From assembly GCA_903813345.2 (NCBI GenBank), contig CAIIXF020000008.1:25468822-25532821 (forward strand): DNA of 64,000 nucleotides, read 5' to 3'. This DNA is from Owenia fusiformis. Lineage: Eukaryota; Annelida; Polychaeta; Sabellida; Oweniidae. The translations under genes were made by a program, and so were the position numbers. The notes under the pieces are model-generated. The model ran no database searches. It was not told the origin of the DNA and saw only the letters and a program-made list of their open reading frames with translations. Positions 23,901-35,036 of this stretch are shown piece by piece; position 1 is the stretch's first letter; each line of letters opens with the position of its first letter.

Positions 23901-26900
23901 TATATGTTCATAACTATGTGGATCATGTGACACAGGAAGACCAATCTTCACTTTTTTAATCTCATGCCAGTCTGAAAATACAGGCAAATTGACTAAAACT
24001 CGAAGATGTGATACAATTATGAATAGAAAATTATTTTTGAAATAATTGTCTTCATGAATAATCTATTTTGGAATAAATAAACAATTACATTTTTTTTATA
24101 TTTTCACATATTGACACATTGACATAAAGAAAAAGAATAACCATAGTTTCGAACTTACATTTTGTGTATGAATCTTCATAGTCTACAATCAGCTCTGACA
24201 AACTCTAAAATGATAGAACGAATAACAATCAGCACAATTATTCTGAAATATAATAATAACATGAATATGTTAACTATAGAAGTACATATATGAACGGTAT
24301 TACAAGATTTATAAAAAGGTTTTACACAAACATAATTGTGCTGCAAAAAGGATGTACTTACAAATACACATTGTGCCATAATATGAAACTGATTTCTCAC
24401 CGATTTTACTGCAATATAAAGGGACCAAAAAGATTTTTGTTGAGTTGTGAAAGAGTGCTCAAAACATTTTACAGTTTCTATCCCATCTACAGCAAAACCT
24501 GTCTTAGTGAACACCTCTCTCTAGTGAACACCACTTCAAGACACATTTTACATTGACTCATGTATTTATAACTCCCTCTCTGTTATAAACACATACGAAC
24601 AGGGAACACTATTTTGTGGCTAATAGGTGTTCAATATATACAGGTTTAACTGTAATTCCTTTAAATGGTGATATACCTTATAGATAAGTGGTTTATTCAT
24701 TAGATCATCTCTCCTACTCATTCCAAGAGCACCATATCTACCACCATTGTAAACACCAAGTACAACGTGTCTATGAATATTGCCCATAAATGATGTCTTA
24801 AAACTTATTGGAAATCGTTCGGTCCCTGGAATTCCATTTGTGAGGTATCTGGGCAATGTGTCAAGGTTATATATATTTTGACATCATTTCAGGTGCACAT
24901 ATCACTTTAGATATGGGGAGAGTCTTTTTTCCCCCAGCAAACTTCCACCTAGGGTAAATATTATAGTACACTGAATGAACTTGGGACAGTCATAAAATGT
25001 TACTTATTTATCTATCTATTACATCTATTGACTTTAAAATTAATTTATCAATATAAATATTTTCTGATTAAGAGTTTTTTTTACTGATAAATATATTCTT
25101 TTTTAAGATTTGTTTTGAATTTTTCAATCATTGATGTAACTTTGTAACTTTCTAGCTCCAAATTGAGCTAGAAGCTTCAAATAAAAAGCATTTTAAAGTT
25201 CGTTTCATCCTCTATCTCAAGGTTGTATTTTTATTGGTTATAGGGGGTGCATCCCCCTGGCTACGCCTGGATGGTAAAGGATACATTCCTAGTATGACAG
25301 CTTCGAGGCATTTTATGGGCAGAGATTCCTTTATCATGTCTCTGGCTGATTCCATTAGTCTGAAACACAAAGTATGGAATGTGTAATAAAAAACAGCATT
25401 CCTTTTCATTTCAAGAGCAATTAATTAGTAATTAGTAATTTGGAAAACAATATTTTATAATTTTTGTAATGTTTTGCTGTTTATATTCTTAATGGAAAAA
25501 ATAAACATTATTAATTGAACTTACTAAAATGTGTGTACCCTTTTTACTGTAAAAGGCCAATGTACATGAATTTTAGCAACTCCATTTGTCTTAATATATT
25601 AAAGTCATTCATCACTCGAGTGATCGTCATACAAACAGGTTAGTCAATGCTATTTGCAAAATATAATTTGCTTCTTACCCTGATATTGGCCGGTTCTTCC
25701 TGATTTCAAAGAATTGGGTTCCTGTGTGATTGTATCTAATAGTTGGTTAAAGAGTCAATTGTTGGACTTACAGAGAGATTTAAAGAGTCAATTCTTGGAA
25801 ATACATAATAATCATGTAGTGATGTTTCTCTGTTTCAAAAGAATCCTAGATGTGTGTATTACAATGTGATAGAACTTCTGCGTACAAATTCTATGCAATG
25901 CTTCTAATTAATGTAACATTTGGTTAATGGATAATTGATCGGTTAAAAAAGTTATTTTAAAATATCTGATCTAAAACATTGTCAGTGTATTGCTACTTTT
26001 CCATATTGAATCTTATAGAGCTTCTGTTTTGAAAAGTATTTTAGCTTTGGTAAACGAGAACATATCTGCCCCTGATATATCATTTGATTGATAATGTACA
26101 TGTACTTGAAATAATAAAAATTCAATACAAAAGGTAAGAAATGTAAGGTTAATATTATTTTTATGGCAATGGATACTGTAGCTGGCTCATGTATTTCTGG
26201 ATGACCTCCATCTTCTCACAGACAGGGATGCTTGCAGGTAAGTTCATTGGAGCAGAAGCACTGGCTACCTGAAATATATAGACATTGATTTAAGTTCATT
26301 GAAGTGGGGGCACTGGCTACCTGAAATATATAGACATTGGAGTAAGCTCATTGAAGTAGGGCCATTGGCTATCTGAAATATATAGACATTGATTTAAGTT
26401 CATTGGAGCAGGGGCACTGGCTACCTGAAATATATAGACATTGGAGTAAGCTCATTGAAGTAGGGCCATTGGCTATCTGAAATATATAGACATTGGAGTA
26501 AGCTCATTGAAGTAGGGCCATTGGCTATCTGAAATATATAGACATTGATTTAAGTTCATTGGAGCAGGGGCACTGGCTACCTGAAATATATAGACATTGG
26601 AGTAAGCTCATTGAAGTAGGGCCATTGGCTATCTGAAATATATAGACATTGGAGTAAGCTCATTGAAGTAGGGCCATTGGCTATCTGAAATATATAGACA
26701 TTGGAGTAAGCTCATTGAAGTAGGGCCATTGGCTATCTGAAATATATAGACATTGGAGTAAGCTCATTGAAGTGGGGGCACTGGCTATCTGAAATATATA
26801 GACATTGGGGTAAGTTCATTGAAGTGGGGGCACTGGCTAGATCTGAAATATACAGACATTGGGGTAAGTTCATTGAAGTGGGGGCACTGGCTAGATCTGA

Positions 26901-29317
26901 AATATATAGACATTGGGGTAAGTTCATTGAAGTGGGGGCACTGGCTAGATCTGAAATATACAGACATTGGGGTAAGTTCATTGAAATGGGGGCACTGGCT
27001 AGATCTGAAATATATAGACATTGGGGTAAGTTCATTGAAGTAGGGGCATTGGCTACCTGAAATATATAGACATTGGGGTAAGTTCATTGAAGTGGGGGCA
27101 CTGGCTAGATCTGAAATATATAGACATTGGGGTAAGTTCATTGAAGTAGGGGCATTGGCTACCTGAAATATATAGACATTGGGGTAAGTTCATTGAAGTA
27201 GGGCCATTGGCTATCTGAAATATATAGACATTGGAGTAAGCTCATTGAAGTGGGGGCACTGGCTAGATCTGAAATATATAGACATTGGGGTAAGTTCATT
27301 GAAGTGGGGGCACTGGCTAGATCTGAAATATACAGACATTGGGGTAAGCTCATTGAAGTGGGGGCACTGGCTAGATCTGAAATATATAGACATTGGGGTA
27401 AGCTCATTGAAGTAGGGCCATTGGCTATCTGAAATATATAGACATTTGGGTAAGTTCATTGAAGTGGGGGCACTGGCTAGATCTGAAATATATAGACATT
27501 GGGGTAAGCTCATTGAAGTAGGGCCATTGGCTATCTGAAATATATAGACATTTGGGTAAGTTCATTGAAGTAGGGGCATTGGCTATCTGAAATATATAGA
27601 CATTGGGGTAAGTTCATTGAAGTGGGGGCACTGGCTATCTGAAATATATAGACATTGGGGTAAGTTCATTGAAGTGGGGGCACTGGCTAGATCTGAAATA
27701 TATAGACATTGGGGTAAGCTCATTGAAGTAGGGCCATTGGCTATCTGAAATATATAGACATTTGGGTAAGTTCATTGAAGTAGGGGCATTGGCTACCTGA
27801 AATATATAGATATTGGGGTAAGTCCATTGAAGTAGGGGCATTGGCTAGCTGTAATATATAGACATTGGGGTAAGTTCATTGAAGTAGGGGCATTGGCTAC
27901 CTGAAATATATAGACATTGAGGGGAGTTCATTGGAGTAGGGGGACTGGCTACATGAAATATATAGACATTCATTTAAGTTCATTGGAGTAGATGCACTGG
28001 CTACCTCATTGAAACAGGGCACTGGGTATATTGTAGATGTAAAAGTCTATTGGGGTAGGTACACTGGCTACCTGAAATATAGACATTGGTGTAAGTTCAT
28101 TGAAATAGGGGCATTGGCTACATTGTAGATGTTAAAGTAAGTCCATTGTGGTAGGTACACTGGCTACCTGAAATTCATGAATATTGAGAATCAATGGATC
28201 TACAGAATAAAATATCTTTATTGATCTCCATGGGCTATTTATCTTTGTTTGATTTATTGGTCATTATGCTCCTTTGATTAGAACACTATTAATTAATATC
28301 AACTTCTAGTCTACTGTATATTGCAATCTAGTAAGGAAGACTATTATTGCCTTTTATGTTAGACATTTACTATTCCCAAGACATCATGATTCTAATCAAT
28401 ATAATCAGTGATCTACCCCGCATTAAAGCAAGTGGGCTGAGATTTTGAAAACAGGCTTGCACCCACCTGAAGATCCATTTGAACTCACTGAGAAAATGAG
28501 AAAAATTGGCATATTTGACCAATTTTGGTTTAAATTTTGAAAAGTACAGTTTTTGCATCCACCTGAGAAAATTCCAAGGGAGACAAGGGAGATAACTAAT
28601 AATGATGATGAATAAATCCAGTCAACTACAAATAATATTTGGACACAGAAGTCATAGATTTGTTCAGACAATATGTCAATTATACAACGTATAGTGGACT
28701 GAAATTGAAATTTACAATATGTAAAAATATCAAAATTGTCCAGCAGGTGTAACATGCAGTAGACTGATGAACTTCGTTCTCCAAAACGAGACTCTTTTGG
28801 AATGAAAAACCAACATACAGTAAAACCTGTCAATGTGAACACTTCTCTCTTGTGAACACCTTTCTCTAGTGGACAAAGTAACATTGCCCGCAGCCAGTTT
28901 ACCATGGTCTTTTCTTGAAAGTCCATGGTTTTACACACGGGGGGGGGGCTTTTGGCAGGGGGTAGCTTTTAAGACAGTTTTATCTAAAAAATACAGAATG
29001 GTGAACACTGAATGATTTTGAAAGAATTTCCATCCAGGGTGGTAAGGAGCTTCCGCTCCCCCAGCTCCCCCCCCCCTCTCCCCCTACGGCTCTGGTAACT
29101 GAAATAGGAACTTTACCTCTGGTAAAACAAGCTTGGATTTGATATCGTACACCATATCCATTCCACCAGGATGTATTTTAGATACATGATTCCACATTCG
29201 TTCCCATGTCTTTTCATCAATTGGGAATCCTGATTTGTTCACCCAAAACAGAACTCCATTTTCTTCGCCGACCTCGTCCTCATCTTCACATTTCAACGAT
29301 TGTTGCAAGCTCTGCAT
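20948..29317 (-). CDS. VASH: Vasohibin, tubulinyl-Tyr carboxypeptidase
   Basis: Ten minus-strand exons with fully matching phases: 29317-29117, 26268-26177, 25735-25679, 25359-25285, 24848-24677, 24204-24159, 23971-23892, 23688-23605, 21786-21671 and 21434-20948 (469 residues). Vasohibins, with SVBP, remove the C-terminal Tyr of alpha-tubulin. Conserved blocks: GFPIDEKTWERMWNHVSKIH, SQLQYNHTGTQFFEIRKNRP, ESLPIKCLEAVILGIYLTNG, ERFPISFKTSF, GGRYGALGMSRRDDLMNKPL and GLPVSHDPHSYEHIEW. The transglutaminase-like triad is Cys134, His169 and Ser186, with the same 35 and 17 spacing as human VASH1 C169/H204/S221. The C-terminus ends YQIRM, close to YQIRV of VASH1. The start (29317) is the first ATG after an in-frame stop. 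It is longer than vertebrate vasohibins because of octapeptide repeats in the last exon. Intron 1 carries a minisatellite derived from its own exon-2 acceptor. Confidence 0.96.
21186..21420 (-). repeat. 24-bp coding minisatellite (NKDVTLQQ repeats) in vasohibin last exon
   Basis: Nine full 24-bp units and a partial one, forward consensus TCCTTGTTTTGTTGTAGTGT (plus four bases). On the coding strand each gives the octapeptide NKDVTLQQ, with variants NKDFTLQQ and NKDITLQQ at the N-terminal edge and NKESNHL at the other. The unit is a multiple of three, so copy-number change keeps frame. It lies in the basic-to-polar tail after the catalytic domain. Confidence 0.95.
21845..21945. repeat. Dispersed repeat fragment (TTTTAGCTCATATAGTGTGAG type)
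   Basis: The sequence TTTTAGCTCATATAGTGTGA followed by GCTATTG, a CACCC block and GTCCAGCCGTCC resembles a family of interspersed repeats I recall from marine invertebrate, especially molluscan, genomes. Only one edge is recognisable. It sits in vasohibin intron 8. Confidence 0.4.
22490..22742. mobile_element. Foldback MITE, 253 bp
   Basis: The left arm GTCACCAAAAAGTGATGACA then TATTGTTATGGTCTCC is mirrored by the right arm GAGACTATAACAATATGTCA then CCACTTTTGGTGGTAAC. Partial relatives occur at 38547-38642 (GTGGTGACATATTGTTATGG) and about 53490-53550. No coding capacity. Lies in vasohibin intron 8. Confidence 0.7.
24490..24652. mobile_element. Tc1/mariner or pogo-type MITE, 163 bp
   Basis: Left end CAGCAAAACCTGTCTTAGTG then AACACC and right end GGTGTTCAATATATACAGGT then TTAACTG are mirrored, with TA on both sides (24488-24489 and 24653-24654). 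A related single end (CAGTAAAACCTGTCAATGTG) occurs at 28819. Sits in vasohibin intron 5. Confidence 0.7.
26269..28170 (-). repeat. 52/54-bp minisatellite built from vasohibin exon-2 splice acceptor
   Basis: About 35 tandem units immediately upstream of exon 2 in vasohibin intron 1. On the coding strand a unit reads CAATGTCTATATATTTCAG, then GTAGCCAGTGCC (or ATAGCCA, or ATCTAGCCAGTG), then CCCACTTCAATGAACTTACC. The authentic exon-2 boundary is the same sequence: TCTATATATTTCAG then GTAGCCAGTGCTTCTG and CAATGAACTTACC. The array is therefore a serial duplication of that boundary. Units are 52 or 54 bp; runs of 54-bp units keep open frames on both strands (for example MNLPQCLYISDLASAPTS), which are artefacts of the repeat. 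Units near 27900-28170 are most diverged. Confidence 0.95.
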
Positions 29318-29743
29318 CTCATAAAAAGTTAAAATCAAGTTATGCAAAGTTACTCCATACCATCATTTTACATCAGCATGAGTTTTGTCTTTGAATAGTG
29401 CATAGATTTGTAGTAAACAACGGTTTATTGGACATCGTTTCGTGCTCGATTTGTTTACATCGGCGATCTCTAGGTATATTCAAATTTCATGACAAGACTA
29501 ATTCTAATAATATTTATTTGTATATGAATCTATACAGAATGTCTAAAAATTACCAAATCATAACTAGAAAGAAACTATAGTCAAATATATATAAGGTGAA
29601 ATGAAGAAAATATATTTACAACATAAATTGATTAGAAAATATATTTGAAATAGGCAATCTAGTTTTAACATAGCGGAAGTACATCAATGCGCATGATTTT
29701 TGCTCTACTTTTGAATTTTGTCATTTTTAACAATTTCAATGAA
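29318..29743. promoter_or_regulatory. Bidirectional promoter region, vasohibin/ERG28
   Basis: 426 bp separate the two start codons, which point away from each other, so both core promoters must lie here. An ETS-like core GCGGAAGT (29673-29680) and a TGCGCATG half-site like NRF1 (29688-29695) lie near the ERG28 start. Both motif types are common in housekeeping bidirectional promoters. No TATA box is proposed. The assignment rests on gene arrangement. Confidence 0.5.
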
Positions 29744-32700
29744 ATGCCTAATAAAGAGACAGTTGCAAAGTATATACGAGGATGGGTGGGTGCTGTAGGC
29801 ATTATGGCGATAGGGAATACATACCAGTGCTTCAGAGATCCAAGGTTCTTTACTGAAAAAATCTACACTGAAATTTCAGCAAAAGGTAGGAAATGGTACC
29901 ATTGATATAAAGTCGGAGACATAATAAACATCAACCATCAAAAGTTGGCACAATGAGCTAAATTCTAAGTTTCGTGTCTCAAACTCTCCCAAGCAGTAGA
30001 AAAATAATTCCCATTCACTTTAGTAGCAAAATAAATGAATCCAAAGTTTCATACCTGCAAATGATGGATAAGCTTAATTCCCACTTCCGTCAAAATACAT
30101 ATGCGCATGCGATATACCCGATATAAACAAACTTAAAAAGCAATGAATACGATTCTCATACTTTTTTCTCGTCAACTGACCATTAAATCAACAAAACAAT
30201 CTGCAGAATATAGTCAGCAGGATGTGATTTATTAGAAAAACGTAACGGCAGGTGCAATCCTTGCTTAAATCGTGAGTATGGAGGGTAAATGGCGATTTTA
30301 CTCAGTAATTTTCAGGATCATGATTTTCTAATTTTCAAACGATTGATCATTTTTCTAGGTTCATGCGAGTTCTAGTTGATTACCCGAGTCACTCGTTACA
30401 CCACTAGATAGATTCCCACCAAATCGAATGAATGTTTTCATGAAATGCCATGTTTGTGATCCACCCAAAAGAGGATTGACTCCCAGAATGCAACATCAGT
30501 TAACCTTATTTACTCGTGACAGGTTTCAAAATGGCGGAACGGCATTTTGAAAGCTAGCATTTGTCATGTTGCATTCTGGGAGCCAATCCTCCTTGCGGTG
30601 TAATCGGGCTCCAAAATCACCTCAACATTTGAAGAGTCGGCATTAACATGTGAATATCCACTTCAAATTTTTAAGTTCCTATTTGTCATTACGGACACAA
30701 ATTCCACTATATTTGGACTTACTAGGACGGAGAAAATAGAGCACTGAATACACTGAGGTAAGAATTTATTACATGTGCGACATCATGTATTATTCATAGC
30801 TATAGTAATTCTTTATGTTCCCTACTGAAAGTCCTGTCTATGTCCACGACTACATCATGTACATATACAAATACTGTGTTATATTAAAAAAAAGTTATAC
30901 AGAATGTTTGTCTATTATTTTTCAGATTACATGTTGTCTGCAAGATTATTTGGTATCTGGAATTTCCTGACAGCCTCATTACGCCTTTATTGTGCTTTCT
31001 TTATCAACAATCGACAGTAAGCTATGAAAGTATGAAATTTTCAGTAGATTGCAGCGTGATCATAATTAACAAAGGACAATCAAAACAAAAAAATTAAAAA
31101 TGGTGCACTCCCCCTTCTTTTGATCCACATTTCCAAAATCACGCTGCAATTGACTAAGAATACATAAGAATACTGGAGGTTCTCACTAACCAGGTCTCTA
31201 GGCTTTTATTTCACTTGGGTGTTTGTTTGAAAGCCCTCAGTAAGAAAACCGATTGGATTTTATAAAGAGGGGAATATTAATTTTCCAAGGGGGTTAGGTA
31301 TTTATTATCCCATCAAACAAAGTTCGAAGGGATATAGGGAACGCATCCCTCCGTCCGTCTGTCCATCCGTCCATCTGTCCGTCCGTCCATCGGTCTGTCC
31401 GTCCGGGCAATAACTCAAACACCGTTGGCCCGATTTTGTTTATATTTTGTACACATATACCCTATGGGGGGTTAGAAGTTCTGCGCTAAAGCCGGTTTTC
31501 AAAATGGTCGCTCATTTAAAAATGGCGGCAATTTTGAATATGTAAAACTGTAATAGCATGATGGGAAATTTTCTGCATTCCTCAATTGAGTCACATGTTA
31601 TTTTTCAAACAAGAATCACTCCTTCCCTTCATTGTCTATATCTTCCAGTTTTGCACAAAGAGTGCACTTATGTGCCTAGAAAAGATTTGTGAGAAGAATG
31701 TTTTGATAAAGTGTATAAAAAACAAGAAAATTCAGTGAAAAAAATCAGAAAATTTTCAGAAATTTTTTTCACTGAATTTTCTCATTTTTTATACATTTTA
31801 CAAAACAAACCTTCTCACAAGGCTTTTCTAGGCACAGAAGTGCACTCTTTGTGCAAACTTGGAAGATGTAGACAATGTAGGGAGGGAGTTATTCATGTTT
31901 GAAAAATAACATGTGACTCAATTGAGGAATGCAGAAAATTTCCCAACATGCACCCTGTCCTTAAATGTAAAAAAAATTATATAGGACATTAATAAAGCTA
32001 GAAATGTGGATATTAAAGAAGCACATGGCAGCCATCTTGAAAAATGACGGCCTTTACTCATTATTTTACGATTTTTGCTGTAACTCAAAAAGAAGTGGAG
32101 CAATTTTGTTCATATTTCATTATTTGTTATACCATTTTTGACTATTCTAATCTTTTATTATAAGCATGGCACACTGTCTAACACTTTTTGTAGAAGACGG
32201 CCATTTTGATTAATGGCCACCATTTTAATGTAGTCTTATGGCTGCCATTTTTGCTATATACTTTGTCTGTAAAAATGCCACCATGGCTTTCGATGGGATT
32301 TGCTAGGCTTTGGCTTTGCTGTTGTCCAGTTAAGAAAAGGCTTTGATTTGATGATCTGAAAATCCCTTTGTTTATAAAATGGCGGGAAATTCAAATATTT
32401 GAAAATTATAATTTGATCAACTTCTTTTTCAAATGTCATTTTTATCAAAAATGTCTCAAATAGTTTTTCAAGTCATGAAAAATAATATTTGAAGAATGAT
32501 TAAACTATATTTTAAATTTTGCATAGGGCCTTTAAGAGGGATAGATTTTCCAATCCACTGGACGTTTATTTTGAGGGAAATCATCAGTTGTAAATTGATA
32601 CCTGGACTTCAGAATCACGCAATAGTATTACAAATGTTGACCAGTATCTATAATATGTGGCTCTGCCATCTGGATCTTTGTTACACACAGGTTTTCACAT

Positions 32701-33487
32701 TTTGTTTCAAATAAAAGCCCATGGGCCCATTAGCACGAAACTCTGGTAATACAATAATGTTTAAATGAAATAAATGTGATTAATCAATGAATAATGTATA
32801 ATAGGACTAAATATATCTCTCTCATTAAAGTATTGATTTTGTACATTGCTTATCAAGATAGATGTGGCTTCCTTTTCACTTTTCATCACCTTACGAAAAA
32901 TAAAGTTTTTATTTTTTGTAAATATGTCCTTTATCATGCCTACCATGAAGAAATGGTATATTTTGTCACTGTACATCGTTGATGGTTTGGCAGTGGAAAC
33001 AAAATTTTGCTTCTTTATTTTCAGAGTTTACAACTTTACCTTGTGGTCATTCCTGCTATCCCTTGTACATTTTCTCTCTGAGGTTCTAATTTACAAGTCA
33101 GCTGCATGGTCTCCTGGTCTGGTTACAACACTACTTGTCTCAGGTACATTGGCAGGGGTTCTTTAGCATCAACAGGGAATTTTCTCTGTCGATTTAATGT
33201 TTTCATCAAAGTAACTTATTGTTTTCAGGAATTTTCTGACTGCTTCCATAAAAATAGAATTGCCAATTATTTTGCCTGTTGTCAATTTTATTTGTTTTGC
33301 CAGTTATCATAAATTCTAATTGAACTCCTGATTTAACATAACTTTGCCACCCTGGATTGCCTGAATGATGTATAATGTTATTTTTTATTTTGCAGTGATA
33401 TCTATTGTTGTGATGATTATTGGGTATTGGTACATAGACTCAGAGGAAGATATGCATCGAGAATCATTGGAGAGGAAAACACGATGA
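29744..33487 (+). CDS. ERG28: ERG28, sterol biosynthesis scaffold (C14orf1 orthologue)
   Basis: Four exons with matching phases: 29744-29885, 30926-31016, 33025-33143 and 33396-33487 (TGA); 147 residues against about 140 in human. ERG28 is a small endoplasmic reticulum membrane protein that tethers C-4 demethylation enzymes of sterol synthesis. Conserved blocks are YIRGWVGAVGIMAIGNTYQC then FRDPRFFTEKIYT, ARLFGIWNFLTASLRLYCAF, and NFTLWSFLLSLVHFLSEVLI then YKSAAW. Four hydrophobic segments match the family, and the charged tail EEDMHRESLERKTR is cytosolic-type. An upstream in-frame ATG at 29690 would add a hydrophobic extension; 29744 aligns with the family start and is preferred. Intron 1 contains dispersed repeat copy B. 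Intron 2 contains Helitron-like copy 4 with a nested hairpin element. If the organism takes sterols from its diet the gene still has a likely role in sterol modification; that is inference. Confidence 0.95.
29932..30820. repeat. Dispersed repeat copy B with a 0.33-kb insertion
   Basis: Same family as 9514-10050. Relative to copy A it has about 335 extra bases between GCAAATGATGGATAAG (about 30069) and GATTCCCACCAAATCG (about 30410), with no clear terminal repeats. The nested MITE is at about 30468-30596. Lies in ERG28 intron 1. Confidence 0.7.
31305..32329 (+). mobile_element. Helitron-like element, copy 4, split by a hairpin element
   Basis: Begins TTATCCCATCAAACAAAGTT after host A and ends TTTGCTGTTGTCCAG before host T. 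Contains the (CCGT)-type microsatellite (31345-31405) and the GTACACATATACCCTATGGG segment. The hairpin element at 31562-31945 interrupts it. The CTRR terminus is mutated to CCAG. Lies in ERG28 intron 2. Confidence 0.75.
31562..31945. repeat. Long near-perfect hairpin element, 384 bp
   Basis: The left arm starts TGGGAAATTTTCTGCATTCC then TCAATTGAGTCACATGTTAT. The right arm is its complement and ends AGAAAATTTCCCA at 31945. The centre is AAAAATTCAGTGAAAA-type sequence with its own mirror. The arms pair over most of their roughly 180-bp length. Inserted into Helitron-like copy 4, so younger than that copy. Confidence 0.8.
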
Positions 33488-33850
33488 TGGACTCACATTG
33501 GAGAGGAAGTCACAATGATGGACTCATGCAACAAGTCTCAGGCCACAAGTCATGACTCGTACTGTTGCGCTGTTACAGATCCTACAGAGGTGCCTTTGAA
33601 GATGTGCAATAACAACACTTTGCTGCATGTTTTGAAATAGGCCTACTGGCCCAATCCATTCACCAATACAGTATATCAGAAAAACTGATTGAGGACAGTA
33701 ATGATTGTCAAGGATTATAATGTGAAAAATGTTAATATCAATTTGATAGACTCTTGATTTCTTTCTTTGTTTGTCATTGTATTATTTGATTTTGACATAA
33801 ACAAGTGTGCCTAGATCTACACCATGTGCACCGAACATGATCATTACATC
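33488..33850. other. ERG28 3' region
   Basis: Likely 3' UTR and downstream spacer of ERG28. A short echo of the last coding segment (ATTGGAGAGGAA) recurs at 33463-33474 and 33499-33510, each followed by ATGATGGACTC (33484-33494 and 33515-33525): a direct repeat of about 35 bp spanning the stop codon. Nothing else seen. Confidence 0.4.
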
Positions 33851-35031
33851 CAGTGCGCGAAATAGACGTCCGACATCGGCCATTGGCCTGACAAAATTAT
33901 AGATGGCTTGTTTTGATAAAAACACCCAGACATTTTGGCCTGCTAGACATTTGTGGCATTCGTTAGATTGCCCATGAATAGAACTTACATATCAGTCCGG
34001 AAATCCTCCGAATTCCCTGCGTTTTCGGCTTATTTCATGACTTTTGTTGAAGATTGAAAAACATTTCAAAATATTTTTGTTTGGTACCGAAGCACAAGAT
34101 ATAACGTGACTTTCGATTGGCTGTTGTTGTTTGTTGAAATTACGGTGATTTTGATTGGCTATGAATGACTCATTTCTTAATTGTCGTTCGCAAATCGAGT
34201 GCATTATCAGTATGCCGGATGTAGGAAAGAAATTGAAAAATCGAGGCGGCATCTAAGTCGAAAAAGTCGGCAGTTTGGAAGTATTTTGGGACTCCGATAT
34301 CACAAGGTAAACGAATTGGTGATAGTACACCATGCAGACTATGTGAAATGCCGATCACATTCGCGACAGATGCTTTATATTTGATTTAATTGACGTATTT
34401 CTGAATGTGATTTTGAAAAGTGAAACTGAAAGTGAAAGTGAAACTGTCATCATCAGACGATTGTATCATTTTTAGTGTTCTGTCTGTCCCGTCCCGTCCC
34501 GAAAGTACCGTATCCCGAGACCATTTGTACCGATCCAAACCGTACCGAATTTTTTTGACCGTGACACCAATAATATATACCTTGAATTTTAGTGGAGTCT
34601 GTGTACATAATATGTGTTTTTGAATACCTTGAAGCTTCTGATTTCTGAGCAATTCTAAACCGACCAAAATCAGTACAATTTAGTTTGATCAATATGTACA
34701 TGTTCCTCATGTTTTTGCAAGGTGAATCTAGGCAAGGACGTATATCATCGGGGGGGATCAACATACTCAGGCTGTTGGTTAAGTCATCAAGTACAGTATA
34801 GTGAATGATACATGACATGCAATATGCAATTAGTTTTATCTTTGTTAATATTGTACTAAACTAAATCTCAATTTAGAGTGGTTGTGGAGAAATATGGTAA
34901 GTGAAATTTTTGGCCAGAGAAGGAAGAAACAGCCTGCCAAAAATTGGCCTGAGAAAAAATGATATGGCTTGTTAAAATCTGGCAGGCCTGCCAAAATGTC
35001 TACGTTGAAAAAATCCTTATTTCATGCACTG
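33851..35031. mobile_element. Non-autonomous DNA transposon with 5-bp target duplication
   Basis: The left end CAGTGCGCGAAATAGACG and the right end (complement CAGTGCATGAAATAAGG) are inverted. Subterminal blocks also pair (GACATTTTGGC and mirror, ATGGCTTGTT and mirror). The element is flanked directly by ACATC at 33846-33850 and 35032-35036. The 1.18-kb interior has only short frames on both strands with no recognisable domain. Superfamily unassigned. Confidence 0.7.
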
Positions 35032-35036
35032 ACATC

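Noticed and set aside
26733-27841. Open frames of 60-118 codons on both strands in the vasohibin intron
   Set aside because: They arise because 54-bp minisatellite units lack stops; the peptides are pure repeats and break wherever a 52-bp unit occurs.
26269-28170. CRISPR-like regular array
   Set aside because: Units are contiguous with no unique spacers, and the host is clearly an animal; it is a minisatellite.
29687-29743. Upstream ATG extension of ERG28
   Set aside because: It adds a hydrophobic stretch absent from the family; the ATG at 29744 aligns with known starts.
33992-34384. Overlapping open frames on both strands near 34.0-34.4 kb
   Set aside because: They lie inside the ACATC-flanked transposon and show no domain; no splice partners seen.
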